From Isoetes taiwanensis (taxonomy: Eukaryota > Streptophyta > Lycopodiopsida > Isoetales > Isoetaceae), in assembly GCA_021234155.1 (NCBI GenBank), contig JAJEKV010000058.1, positions 8,434,992-8,498,991 of the forward strand: a stretch of DNA of 64,000 bases, in the 5' to 3' direction. Positions 1 to 11,989 of the stretch are shown here, piece after piece. Each line of letters opens with the position of its first letter. The first letter of the stretch is position 1. The notes under the pieces are model-generated. The model had not been told where the DNA came from. It did not search any database and saw only the letters and a list, made by a program, of their open reading frames with translations. The position numbers and the translations under genes are program-made.

Positions 1-191
1 CGGTCGCTCAGGAATGGGCTTGAAATGTTTCGAATCTACTTGGAGGCAAGATGCTTATTGTTTTTTTTACATTTGAGGCCGATTCTTTCACGGGTACCAA
101 TTTTGTTCTGTATTTGTGTGATGTTCTGCTGCTTTCAGTCTGCACAGTAGGGCTTCCAACCAATTCTTCACCTTGGGTTCTTTTATTGCAG

Positions 192-386
192 TCTCGACAG
201 ATAAGGTCTGTGCCGGCTCCATTTCTCACAAATACGTACCATTTGGTAGAAGACCCTGCAACCGATGATTTAGTATCTTGGGGAGAAAACGGCACCACAT
301 TTGTGGTTTGGAGGCTGCCGGACTTCGCCAAGGATTATTTCAAGCATAACAGCTTTTCCAGCTTCGTGAGGCGGCTCAACACTTAT
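192..386 (+). pseudogene. Heat-shock transcription factor DNA-binding exon, fragment
   Basis: One exon encodes most of an HSF-type winged-helix DNA-binding domain: it begins after a ttttattgcag acceptor, reads [16 protein letters not shown], then a [13 protein letters not shown] stretch, and ends [11 protein letters not shown] followed by gt. Plant HSF genes are normally interrupted exactly after this NTY, so the exon edge is authentic. HSFs bind heat-shock elements in the nucleus. Two things argue for a broken copy: between FAKD and YFKHN the roughly four residues usual in the family (an LLPx-like segment) are missing, and I found no second exon (GFRK continuation) in the following several kilobases. 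A very long intron cannot be excluded, because upstream exons may lie outside the window and the next one may be far away. Family assignment is confident; function of this locus is doubtful. Confidence 0.75.
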
Positions 387-3300
387 GTAGAGTTTGGATC
401 TTCCGTCTCTAATGTCTTTGTTTTATTACCGATCTATTCCATGGTTGATACATCATATAACAAGTTTGAATAGGCTCATTTGAAACATTTTTGAATTTGC
501 CTCTGTTGAATTGAATCTGGCTTTTTAAACAGCAAGAATTCTGCATATGAATGCGTTTTGCGTCAGTGCATACCATGCTAGATGATGGGGATATATGAGG
601 CTCAGGTATAGCCACTCTATTTATTTTCAAGCACGCTTTGGCTGGGTATTCACATGCTATAATTCCAATCCTCATCTTTATGCTGCAGCTCGATTTGAGG
701 TCTTCCAATTTCTTATGAATGTGATGATGTGGATCTTTGGAACGAGTTTTTCTTCACTGGTATTTGCCTCTATTCTGATGTGTTTCACTATAGATTCTAT
801 TCTTGCATCAAAAAGCTTTGAAAAGAAATCATTCGATAGATCCAGCCCTACATTTTCAGTAGACATCTACCGTGTATAAAATCTCATCTTGAAACAAGGT
901 CTATGGTGACTATTTGTTCCTTTAGCAGACATGATTCAGAGTTCAAGAAGCAAACATGACATGTACCGTACCACTATTTGTTGTCAAACACTGACCCATA
1001 GCCAAATGACACAATAACTTGGTAAGAAACCTTATTTCTTCAATAGATATTTATGCCTTTCATAGTTTCTTTCCAAAAAAACCATCTATTTCACAATGCA
1101 TTTCTGAAACTTTGAAATATGTAGATGTGCATGGTGACTACTGTGCATCACATGCATAGCGCATCTGAATATATTGTTCACAAATTATGTTTCTTCAGGC
1201 AAGATCTTGCAGGAATCTTTGGTGTCATTGGAAGTTAGATATGCTTTGCGTCTTCTCTATGAGTGCTTTTCAAGTTAAATCTTATTTTGCAGTTGCCATA
1301 TATTTAGAAGCAAGAGTATTTCAGAAATAACAATATGTGTTTTGGAAACTGCAAATTGGAATATGCTCATCATCGGTCCAAAGAAAAGTTCAGAAAAAAT
1401 CGAGATATGTGAATGAATACGCTCTAATATCCTTATGTGTAAGTATCATGTTCTCTGTTTTCAATTTATGGTTTTGATATTAGTAATGTCCTGTTTTAGC
1501 TTATGATTTTAGCAACATGAGAGCGAAGCAACATGATGAGCTAGCTCTGAGGGCTATGAAAACAAACTGATGTAAATGGAAAAGAAGGCAGGATAGAGGA
1601 TCGACTTTGGTTTAATTCAAGTACAGATTTTCCCACTTATGGAACCTTCAAAAAATTATGTAAACATAAACCCACAGAATCATTCCATGTGTGGTTGTTT
1701 AGTTATACCGCGCTTTGGTGAGGGGCCTCGATTTACCAGTTGGTTTTGTATCAAGTGGACTACATAAGCTGGCTAGGTGAGCTGCCTCAGTTATGATTTA
1801 ATGATGCAGTACATTTGGAATTAGGATCTATAAAATGTGTTGATCATAAAACGAAGTTGCAATTCAAGTGCATAAAGGCAGCTTCCCAATTTAACAAGTA
1901 AGATATCCTTAATACATGTTTCCTTTCTTCTGCTGTAGTATGGACAGTGATCACACTTGCTTTGGTTTTTGAGAAACGTCTTTACTAATTCTTGCCGTTT
2001 CATAGTAATTATGCCAGTTATATAATTGTCTAGATTATAATATACATGTTTCTTTCTTCTGCTGTAATATGGATCCACTTGCTTTTTATGCTAATATTCT
2101 GGCTAGATGTGTCACATAATCCTTTCTTTGATATAATATGGATGGATGGATTGGGACTTTCTTTATGTGCAGTGCTATGGCTTGGCCTCAACAAATATTC
2201 ATAAATTTCTTGCAATTCCAATCCTCGCGTAATATATACAAGAAATCTGCTACACATGCTTATATAGAGATTGTAGCAATGGTTAGCATGGTATCTCGAT
2301 AACGAGCTGATTTTGTGGTTCTGAAATCTGTGTTCTCTAGCTTAAAATTATCTTGATGTTTCCAACAACAGTAAGAATTTCTATTTCAGGAGTGTGCATG
2401 CATGTGCTCTGTTCATTATTATTGTGCACGGTTTTATGCAGGTACGATAATTTGCCTTGAGGCAGTTTAACAACCTAAACCAAAGATAGGAACTTTAACC
2501 CGCATTGTGACATGCATTGTGACATGGTACAAGAAAGCGAGATATTCAAGCAGGATATCCAGGCTGCTAAGCTTACTTTTTGTCTGCATTGGACATGGGA
2601 TAAGAAAGCAGGTACATAATTTGTGCTTCTGTCATGTTCTTAATTTGCTCATGTTCTTGATTTGCTTAACATGCATCCAATATAATTAAACAGGCATGCT
2701 TTGTCTACTCTATGGTATTCTCTTGCCTCTAATCACCCTTAACCATATTCTACAACCATATTCTGAAATGCTTCCGCTTTCTTACAAGCACAGCCAGTTA
2801 TATCCATGTTACGTGCTTCAGCCAGTTATATCCATGTTACGTGCTTCAACGCTTGATCTTTATCCAGAAGTTACATGCAAAAATTATGCCACAGAAAGAT
2901 TTGCAGCCAAATCTAAAATGCAACACTAAATGTAACATTGCATAAAGAAAAAACATCATTTTTGCATTAAGAGTCTACAATACACAACTTATCTTAACGT
3001 TTTGTGCACGTGTTAGAATAAATTATCAAAGATTAGATATATGTCGTAGCTTTTGTCCATTTTGCAGATTGAGTTGTAGTGCAACAAATCCAGTTTTTCC
3101 AAACATCTTACCATAGCTGTATATTGTTGATTTTTTCAAGGTGAGATACGACATGATCTAAGGTGAGAAATGACATGATGCATCTGATTATTATGGCCAT
3201 CTCTTTGACATAGGCAGCATATCACTAGGTCACATGACGTTCTGGATGGGCTAAAGTACATAAATCCAAAAGTTTATTAGAAGAGTACCCTATGTGTTCT

Positions 3301-5215
3301 GGTTCAATTTTAAATCCATTTTCTATAAACACTTTAGAATGCTTGATAAAATACAGGGAAAGGTTTCGTGGTTCTGTATCAAGAAATCACATTAACATGA
3401 CAGTGCTTGCTGCAGAACAGGGCATATGTCCTTACCAATGGCAAGAGAAAAGCATGTTACAAGCAGTGGAAGAGAAAAACAGAACTGAGATGATGCATGC
3501 ACTATATAGTCATTGTCAACCATCAGGAGAGTGCGTATATTCTGTTTTCATTAACAAAATCTTGGATCTTTTTATTGTAGAAATGTCTAAAACTTAGATC
3601 CAGTTCATTTTAGAATCACTTTTTGGTGTATCTTTAAAATATGTGCTCTTTCATTACTTCAATTTAAAGGGCTATTTTGAGCATAAAATATTTGGTCTAT
3701 TTTTAAATGAAAAAGCCAAGTGGAATCTACACCCTTTGTACTATTGTGATATTGTATATTTTTAGATTTTATATAAAGGAAGGGAATTCATGAGACATGG
3801 TGAAAGTTTGCACCCACGTACTTCACAACATGATAAGCAACGGGCTTTATAACACAAATCTTATCATTGCCCCGTCATCTACCTGATGTGCAACTAAATA
3901 TGTGTACGAACATCCCCTGTGGCATTATGTTGCTTAACATTTCATTAATTTCACATTTCTAAAATGGAGTCAAATTCATACTATTTCGAGGACTCTTGCC
4001 TATGCACAACATAGGCATCCCAGTATTGCAGTAGCTTTATGTAACATTCAATTGGCTATATGCAATCTTATACCCATATAAATGCACCCCATGTAGCATA
4101 TCATTATACACCCCTAGAACAAAATCTTATATAGCCCCGGCACACACACACCCCCATCCCTCCCTCCCCCCCCCCGGCCCCCCGCGGGGCAAAAAAATAA
4201 AACAGTTTCTTTCAACAAGTATTTCTTAGAAAATTGTATATATTAGTCATAGGTGATGTATATATTTATATTGGCTTCACTTCTAGCCACTCTTTATAAA
4301 ATAACTATTCAAATACAAATGCAGCATAAGACATTATTACTAGAGCCGAGCAATCACACCAGCATCTATATACCAAGCCCAATTTCTGCCAACAAATCTT
4401 CAATATGCCATTGAGGTAGAAATACATCTCACATCATTAGCGTTGTGTTCTTATATTTGTAGTTGAAAAAGTACTTGCAGAGATTTTCATTTCAAATTAA
4501 GTCGAGTATGCCTACTGAACTTTGAGCTTGGTCGTGGAAAATCTATATTCCAGTTCACTTCTCGCCTTCAGATATTTTGCATCATTGAATAGATTGGTCT
4601 CTGCTAAACGCAAAACATTTGGTGAAATTTCGATGCTCCAGTTTACTTTCTGCCTTTGTTCATATTCAATGGTCAAAGAAATAGGCCTATGCTCTACAAA
4701 TAAAAACTACATAACATTATAGACCAACATATACAGAACTTCTTATGATTGATATCGTTGGACATTTATGTTCTGCAACCCTATGCCTCAACATAGAACA
4801 TTCTTGCTAAGCCTTGCAACATCAATATCTGTAGTGGATGTGCCCAAATTGTTGTATATAAAATGCAAAATTTGTGCTCCATTCTTGCTTCTACAATTTT
4901 TAAATACAAATTTTCATGCTCTAAAACTTTTTTGTAGTATTTAACAACCATCTTTCAAATTGCTACTAGGCCCGGCAACGCCGGGCACCATAACTAGTTT
5001 TTATAAGGTGGGGTTTTGAATGGTTAATATTTTAAGGGGTAGGTCAAACAGAAGAGATTTGACCCCATCTTGACTCCAATTCGAGGGCTGAAATTTGATG
5101 AAGTGGAATATGTCGTGCAATATGCTTGCATCCAATGGTCCAAAAAAAATTTAACACACCCCAAATGATAATACAGGCTCCTTGTAAAAAATATCCGAAA
5201 ATAAAATAATATGTC
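387..5215. other. AT-rich DNA without recognisable gene
   Basis: Nearly 5 kb with only short, unconvincing open frames. Loosely repeated segments occur near 1911-1960 and 2042-2090 (both contain a CTTCTGCTGTA core). A C-rich low-complexity tract sits at about 4141-4190, and a small hairpin (CCCGGCAACGCCGGG) at about 4974-4988. If the upstream HSF exon belongs to a live gene this could be its intron, but no splice partner is visible. Confidence 0.5.
2793..2848. repeat. 28-bp tandem duplication
   Basis: Two adjacent identical 28-bp units that start GCCAGTTATATCC and end GTGCTTCA. A simple local duplication without coding context. Confidence 0.85.
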
Positions 5216-6550
5216 ATGCATACGGCCAACCTTTGTGCTATTTGTGTTTCTTGGAGGCATCTAACCCCTTATGTGGTTGGCTACCTCTCAATGCAATTCA
5301 ATTCAATTCAATTCTTTGGCAGTGGCTCATTGCAGGACGACATCATATTTGGCACTAAGTTGATAATGTGCCCGAAAGCGAAGACCGTACATATATTACA
5401 TAAGATTTTTAAAGGTTTTTCATGGTATTCGTATGAAAATACAGTAAATGCTGATGGTGGCATGCTGGATTCCAAACATGAGCATCTAGGTTTTTTTCTT
5501 GTGTCGTTGCGTGTGCCTGGGGCACATAATTTCCTATTCATCAAGAGTTCAGGCGAGATGCGTCAATCTATGGCGGATTGGATGCGACAAGCCATGGTGC
5601 ATTTGCTACTGTTGGGATTCAGGCTTCTGTGCTTGCTTGCTTGCTTGCTGTGGAAGTTTCTCCTGAGGTTTTTGCTGACTGCACTTGAAACGGCCCCAAG
5701 AAACTTGGAAGAGATTGGAAGTGGCCATAGGAAAATTCGGCAGCTGGGGTTGATTCCGACCCGGATCTTTTCGTGCATGGTCGATTTGCAGGGAAGGCTT
5801 GGACACTCGCATCTCTACATCCCTGAGCATGGGCACCATGCCAGGTTTCAACTCCCCGGGCCTTGTCATGCAGTTAGGGAGTGATGCAAGATCTGTTCAA
5901 GACTCATGTTGCTCCGTTGCTTTTTGCTGCAGGAGGTTCTATAAGCTTGGGTTTTTTACAAGGTTCTTGGTCTCTGAACAAACTAAGAGAGTGGTTGTTG
6001 CATTTTTAGCATCATACTAGATATCTACCTATAGAGAAAATGCAGAGATGGAGTTTATAAAGCATTTATAACCACTTACTGCACCAGCAAAGTCTGATTC
6101 GACTTGGTTTTAGGGTGAAGGAGCAAGTAAATGCTTCAGCTTGTAAGGATCGGAAGGAAGATTATGTGAGTAAACATAATGAAAAACAAAAACAAGCTTC
6201 TGGTGAAACACAGAGGTTCAATTCCTCTAGGCTTGGATTTGGTTTGTTTTGAAAAGCAAGAAATTTGATTGGGGTCAAAACATGGTTGTTTGAGCCCATC
6301 TTGTTTTGCAGGGAAGGGCTCAGAGAGCCCTATATGGGATATTCCCCATGAGATTCTACAAACCAATGGCCTCATCCACTTTGTTCATTTTAAGCTTATA
6401 GTTTGGATTGTGATTGGGATTTTTTTTCAAAAGAAATCATCAATTGAACTAGCACACATACAACGTCAAGTAGGCTTCGACAATACTTTTCGAACTGTGT
6501 AAATCTTTTATTCTACGTAAACTTTTGTTCTTTTCGTGTTAATAGCAAAA
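5216..6550. other. Non-coding or unassigned stretch with one uninformative open frame
   Basis: A plus-strand open frame of about 220 codons spans 5216-5884, but its translation shows no domain I recognise. It contains a leucine/cysteine-rich patch from a GCTTGCTTGCTTGC run, and an ATTCA microsatellite lies at about 5296-5315. The rest, to 6550, is AT-rich with nothing assignable. A T-arm-like hairpin near 6209 is not part of a complete tRNA. Confidence 0.4.
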
Positions 6551-6890
6551 CAGTTTAAATTTATATCGCAAAAGTTTGTAATGTGAGTACGTAGTTGGTT
6601 TTAGACTTCTCATGGTATAAATTTATATCGAGGAAAAACTCGAGCGGTATAAATTTATATTGTGTGAGAGCTCGAGTGGGATAAATTTATACCGTCCGAG
6701 CTCTCACACAGTACAAATTTATAATGCATGAGTTCTTCCTCAATATTAATTTATACCGTGAGAACTCACTCAGTATAAATTTACACTGCAGAAGTTACCT
6801 CGTGGGACAAATTTAACCGTGTGTAGCTTTGCGGTATAAATTTATACAGACAGTTTAAATGTGTAAAGCTTTTTGGTATAAATTTATACA
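6551..6890. repeat. Clustered palindromes, GGTATAAATTTATACC family (copy 1, upstream)
   Basis: At least ten imperfect copies of the palindrome (G)GTATAAATTTATAC(C) lie 15-40 bp apart, for example at 6614-6629, 6646-6661, 6678-6693, 6773-6787, 6833-6847 and 6875-6889. The spacers themselves form inverted repeats (GTGTGAGAGCTCGAG against CGAGCTCTCACAC), so the block can fold into several nested hairpins. It lies just upstream of the first ParB-methyltransferase pseudogene, and the same motif recurs inside that gene's introns, so I take it as that element's own control or recognition region. Confidence 0.85.
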
Positions 6891-7149
6891 GACTAAGTTC
6901 ATTGGCGGAAAATAACCATCAAATATGTACTTGATCCAGATAAATTTGTACAATTTTAAGACATTATTTAAGAAGACGTAAAATAACTATTAAAAAATAA
7001 GCTCTTTTACGTCTTATTCAACCCATAAATCGGGACTAATATGTAACAAAAGTTGTTTGTCTGTCTAAAACTATACTACATCCATGCGTTTTTGCAACTC
7101 CAAACTTGTTGCCAAAGGCAAGGGCCCATAAACTTCCATGGTACCAGAG

Positions 7150-8258
7150 GTGTTCGAGATGGACACTACTTGGTTTGTACATAAGGGTGCTAGGAGCAGT
7201 TCTCCCTCGAAAGCTTACCTCTACATTTGTAACAAGCCTGGCAGGGCCAAGTTTAAAGTAGAGGATTACTACCCAGCTTGACGGCCACAGAACTAGAGGA
7301 CGAAACTTTGATGAAACGCTTAATAATGACAAGGAGGTTGACAACGTTCTTAGTTCGATCATGCTGCGCATTTCGATGTGCAATCCTCAAGACGTGCTTG
7401 AGTACATTTCTGAGAACATCAAGGAAGGGCATATGTAACCTAGTCTTCTTCTGGTATAAATTTATACCATGTCGATGCTAAACAAGATATTTAATTGCAG
7501 GACGTTGTTGACATTCTGGCATCCGTCATTCTTTGTAAGGATAAAGTTATGGTGAAGGGCATGTGATATCTTATTGCCAAGAAAGACATTGATAAAGGGG
7601 ATGAGATAGAAAAAAGTAAAGTCAAACAGTGAAGTTGTAATGCCTAGCAAAAAGAGAGAGTCTACAAGTTCGAAAAGACAAGCAACAAGCCAAGAACTAA
7701 AAAAACACTGACCATAGAGGAATCTGTAGCTGCTCTTTAGAAAGCGCCTAGTTGGTGACATAGCGCTAAAATTGTCTGACAAGTCCAGCGCGAAGAAAGT
7801 AAACAAAACGAAGTTGCCTAGGCAGACAATTTCTCTTTCCATAAGCACAATTAAGAGGCCATCAAAGAACGAAGATGGCATTAGAGTCTTGCAATTAAAA
7901 AAACTGTATGCTGCAAATGTGGCAATCTTAAAGCAGAGAATGCAAAGAAATCCTCATGCTCATGTGTCACCAATTGTAGTAATAGTGAGCAGAGGACAGT
8001 TTCAGCATCTAGCAGACTACAAGAAGGCAGATTTTTAAGATTAAACATGTTTTGTTCTTGATGGCACACATAGCTACAAGGCAAGAAAGGAACTGTCAAA
8101 AAAAGACAACAAGAAGGATGTGTGGGAAACACTAGAGGCTCATATTTATGTTGGATTGACAAAAGAAGCAAAAGAAGAGGTCAAAGTCATTGCTGTGAGT
8201 CACAACTTGGACAATGACTTCAGATTGAAAATGAGCCTAATTGATAAAATACGCTTCA
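7150..8258 (+). pseudogene. ParB-like/DNA methyltransferase gene, copy 1, 5' half
   Basis: A decayed coding region with the same domain order as copy 2. (i) An N-terminal module (DTTWFVHKGA...LYICNKPG, about 7150-7270) matches copy 2's TQWFFTRGTA...LHVCRSPG. (ii) A helical stretch has an intron (about 7435-7500) that carries one perfect GGTATAAATTTATACC. (iii) A Lys-rich linker follows. (iv) The ParB-like domain has SISTIKRPSKNEDG, NPHAHVSPIVVIV, then VLDGTHSYKARKEL, the counterpart of the ParB GERR/GNHS nucleotide-binding loop. (v) A helical segment ends KMSLIDKIRF. Several frameshifts and stops are present. The reading breaks at 8258 because an 8.27-kb element is inserted; the continuation is at 16531. 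ParB-methyltransferase fusions are known from phages and prophages; origin by transfer from such a source is inference. Confidence 0.7.
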
Positions 8259-8281
8259 AATAAGATTGCGTATTAAACGGG
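8259..8281 (+). repeat. Left terminal inverted repeat of the 8.27-kb element
   Basis: Begins AATAAGATTGC and reaches ATTAAACGGG; pairs with 16508-16530 on the opposite strand with four mismatches in 23. Confidence 0.8.
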
Positions 8282-8635
8282 GGCAAATTATTGAAACGGG
8301 AGTAAAAGGAACATTCCTTAAAGATTCCTTTTTTTTTTCAAAAAAGGAGGTAAAATGAGGTTAAAAAAAAGGGTGCATAAAATTGTATTCGACCCCCCCC
8401 CCCCCCCCCAGACTAATTCTTTTATGCAACGAGAGAATTGGCTTTGTGAAAGTGATTGTTTTTCATGCAACTAGATTTTTACTGAACTATGTTTTTGAAG
8501 AGAACCTCTAATGTAAAAGAATACAACATTTAACAAAAGATTGAAGTGAACTCTGCAACTGGAATTGTAGTATTCTCAAAATTTGAAGATAAAATCTTCA
8601 TATTCATATGCAAAATTTACAGTTTTTTCTAAAAC

Positions 8636-11600
8636 TCAATTATGTGCAAAGGTGTGAGGAGTGATGAGGGAGGGATCTAGCACGTCATCATATTCATTTA
8701 TGCCATCCTCATCAGCTTCACTTCTTTCATTATCACTTGAGGAAGTGCTTGAGTTATCTTCCTCTTCACTATCAAGAGATGGTGAAGCATTGCCACCACC
8801 ACTCCCTTCTTCATACTCTTCCTCGTAATTGCAAGCCTTTTTAAGCAAATTGATCATCCTTTGGCGTAGACGATTGTCAGATTTCAATTTAAAATCATAG
8901 CACAATATTGTCACGTCACTTAGGTTCAGCTCATCTCTACAACCCACTTTCTTGGACTTCCTTCCCTTTCCTTAAGATCTAATTTCTAACTCATACCTAC
9001 CTTCAAAAGCATTTTCTGAACGTGTTGCAAGCCAATGAATCTTGAGTTTAGTTACTAAGCCCTCTTCCTTGACCGTGTCAAGTACTTTTGCTATCCAAAA
9101 AGGTCGACCTTTGTCATCCTCCTCAGTTGGAAGAGCAATCAGCATACCTTTGGCAATTTCTGTGACATTACCTTGAGGTTCATTCCTGCATCTTGGTCCG
9201 AGGTACATGACTCAGTCCTCGTCTTCCTCTACTTTAGGTGCCCTTGCAGCATTGCTAGGACCTGCCTGGTTCTCGGGTTGCTGAAAGGTATTAGGCCATT
9301 GAAACGGTTCTTGCAATTGTCTTAGAGTTAGGTTTTGCAAAACAATTTTCTGTTCAAGAAAGAAATTTCTCCACCACATCTGGTCTTCTTCTAAGAAGTA
9401 CTTAAAGCCTGAGGAAATTCCATTTTCAATGGCTTTCAAGGATGTCACTGGGGTACTTTTTTTCTGCTTAGACTCCTTAGGATTTTTTAGAGGAAGTTGC
9501 TCAGCACGTTCTATGAAACAAGTATCTAGAACAGATTTAAGGAAGCGCAATCCCTCCAGTGGACTCCAGTCCTTAGTTGTGGTGTACTTCTTCCCCTGTA
9601 AGAAGCTTTGCTCATCATTCAAATAAAACTTGATGTGATGTTGAAAGGTGAGATCATTCAACTTGTTCACAACTTGTCCTCTATCTGAACGTTGAGAAAA
9701 AACAAACTCTCTAAAATCAGCAGTCTCTTTGAGAAGTTTAACCACTAAAATGGGAGTGTAAGAATCTTCAATCATTCTCACTAAAGTAGGAAGACAAAAA
9801 GCTTTCTTCCTTCTAAGGCGCACGGAGAATCTGCTGAACATCTGGTCTATTTGATCGTGAGTGTGGCCTATAAGTAAGAATCCGAACTTTACTTTTCACC
9901 GTTCCCTCACGGTACTACTTCGCTATCGGTCACCCAGGAGTATTTAGCCTTACATGGTGGTCCTTGCTGATTCACACGGGATTCCACGTGCCCCATGGTC
10001 AAAAATAAAAATCAATCGACCGTTACCGCTTTTCTGAAGATCCCTAGCTCTACAAGCATGGCACAATAAGCAAAGAGTGTCTGATTCTTGTTCTCCATTG
10101 TAGTGTTGTCAAGTTGCAGGTAGAGCACTGGTGGTAATTGCTCTTGCTCGCACAGAATCTTGTTAAGAATTGTAATTGTGAGGTTCGTGTCGCCATGCAA
10201 ATTTGGATAAGTCAAAAATACATTGCACTTTAGACTTCCTTTGAAGACCATAGCGCCCTACAAGGTGGACCTTAATAAAACATTCCTCTGGGACATCTTT
10301 AGGAATATTTAACAAATGAGGTAGAGTTGTCCTTTTTTTATTCATTCCATCAATTACAACATACATATATTGCAGTGGACGTTCGAGAGCTTTTTTCCTG
10401 TGCTTGGCAAGCTTTCTTCTCTCGGCTGCTTGTTGTTCACGATGTCTGGCAAGGTTCTGCTGCACAATTTCTGTAGAAGGAATAAGGTCAAAACAATTCT
10501 GGGAAACAACTGTGAGATTAGAGAACTTGAACTTACTTCTTTCGACCTCTGTCCTTGCAGATTCCCGTTGACTCTTTAATTCTGCACATCTTGAGCAAAC
10601 TGACATTCTATGTCTTCTGGAAATTTTTACAAGACCAAATTCACTTTTCCAGAGTCTGGTGAAGTGTGAGTAAGAGATGTGCTGTGACTGAATACATGTC
10701 TCTTTGTATTCTTGAAAGACATCCTTTTTTGTGATGTTGTCTGTCAAATGGTACATGTTACTATTAGGCAGCTTTTCACATGTCTCTCTGAAGTATTTTT
10801 CCATCCAAGACACATCAGCTAGAGCATGCATTGTTATAACCCGCCTTGGCCCACAATGCTCATCAATTGCAGGGTTTTTATCCAGTCTTTTATGGATTCG
10901 AGACATTCTAGTGGCCCCCAAACGATGGACAACCATAAAGCATTTCTGGCACACTTGTTCACGGTAAATATAATGCAAGAAGGTGTGGCAGTCTGGTCTA
11001 ACATGATAAGCCAAGTAGGCATTCTGGTCAGCCATTGTCATAGAACTATAATTGTCTCTAACTGCACGAAGTTTAGCCATGTTGAATTTGTTAATGCAGC
11101 CCAATGAGCAGCATGTAGTTCTTAGAATTCTTCTCATTTTCTATTCATCCATAAGATTTTTTCTTCTTACAGAAGAACATGCTCTCGAGCTAAAATCCAC
11201 TTTAAATTTCTTAGAACTTTGGGTGGAGAACATATAATCCCATTGCTCCTCATTGGTATCTTCATCTTCGGATGACAATTCAACTCTAGATGTAACCTCC
11301 TCTGCCCTCAAAGGTGTGCTTGAAGAGGAAAAAAGACCACGTGAAGTTGTACCCGGATATATCAGACGCACAGTGTTAAATAGTGGTGAAGGTCCATAAG
11401 AAGTTGTAGCAGCAGTTGTCGTAGCATCATGATGAGGAGTTCTTGCAAACATCTCCCTCACAGCAGACTGAAACTCTGCAAATCCGTGGGTCACAACAGT
11501 TGTTTGAAGAGGAGTAGATGCTGTAACATCATCCTCATTTGTAGTGAAGTCCTGATGGGAGAAGTTGTGAAGAATCTCGCATTCTCCTGATCATAGTGTA

Positions 11601-11989
11601 GTTCTTGTTTGTCTACTTGAAGGAGGGGAAACTATAAATGGTGGAGGTAACCTGTTCTGCAAAATCTGTTGATGTGGAACATGTGTAGTTTCGGGCGACA
11701 CAACAAAAGGTGGTGGAAGCTTGTTTTGTACGAGTGGTGATGGAATAAACGGAGGGGGCAACCTGTTCCTAACTGGGCTTGGTGACGGTTCGAAAGAGGG
11801 TGGCAGTCTGTTAGTTGCTGGACTAGGAGTGTCATCGAGCAGCAAGAGGGATGTTGTTGAGGTTGGGGTCGGAGAAGCTTGAGCATCAACATTTTGTTCT
11901 GCAGCTCCATCCGATTCAGAGGAACTAGAGACAACAAACGGTGGTGGAAGATTGTTCATTTTGCCTTTTAACGTCTTCAACAACTGCAA
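8636..11989 (-). pseudogene. DUF7869-type transposase-like gene, interrupted by a plastid rRNA fragment
   Basis: One long minus-strand frame, in order: a proline-rich N-terminus with five N(R/K)LPPPF(I/V)-type repeats (about 11950-11600); a Ser/Thr-rich linker; a cysteine-containing region beginning TTCCSLGCINKF (about 11130); a CSRCAEL pair (about 10590); a probable RNase H-like core with VIDGMNKKR, then YLQLDNTTMENKNQ, then GHTHDQIDQMFSRFS; a helical region; and a strongly acidic C-terminus. The D..., LDNTT.ENKN and GHTHD.ID motifs match what I remember of DUF7869 proteins, which look like DDE-type transposases; a transposase role is inference. Damage: in-frame stops at 11591-11593, 11141-11143, 9212-9214 and 8972-8974, a frameshift near 10255, and a 137-bp insertion at 9892-10028. 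Some stops could be introns or assembly errors, but the rRNA insertion is not. Confidence 0.75.
9892..9998 (-). rRNA. Plastid 23S rRNA fragment inserted in nuclear DNA (NUPT)
   Basis: The reverse strand reads the highly conserved plastid 23S rRNA segment containing GGAATCCCGTGTGAATCAGC, then GGCTAAATACTCCTGGGTGA, then GATAGCGAAGTAGTACCGTG and GGTGAAAAG. It is about 107 bp, not a functional rRNA gene. Another 30 bp of unidentified filler follow to 10028. The 137-bp insert sits between two CTTTT copies (9892-9896 and 10029-10033), so it entered through a 5-bp microhomology or duplication. It splits the transposase-like gene just before its GHTHD motif. Recognition of the rRNA is confident; plastid rather than bacterial origin follows from the plant context and the sequence type. 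Confidence 0.9.

Noticed and set aside
5216-5884. Plus-strand open frame of about 222 codons as a gene
   Set aside because: No recognisable domain, composition shaped by a GCTT microsatellite, and equally long frames on the other strand.
6203-6235. tRNA-like T-arm (AGAGGTTCAATTCCTCT)
   Set aside because: No matching acceptor, D-arm or anticodon arm in the preceding 60-70 bases; probably chance.
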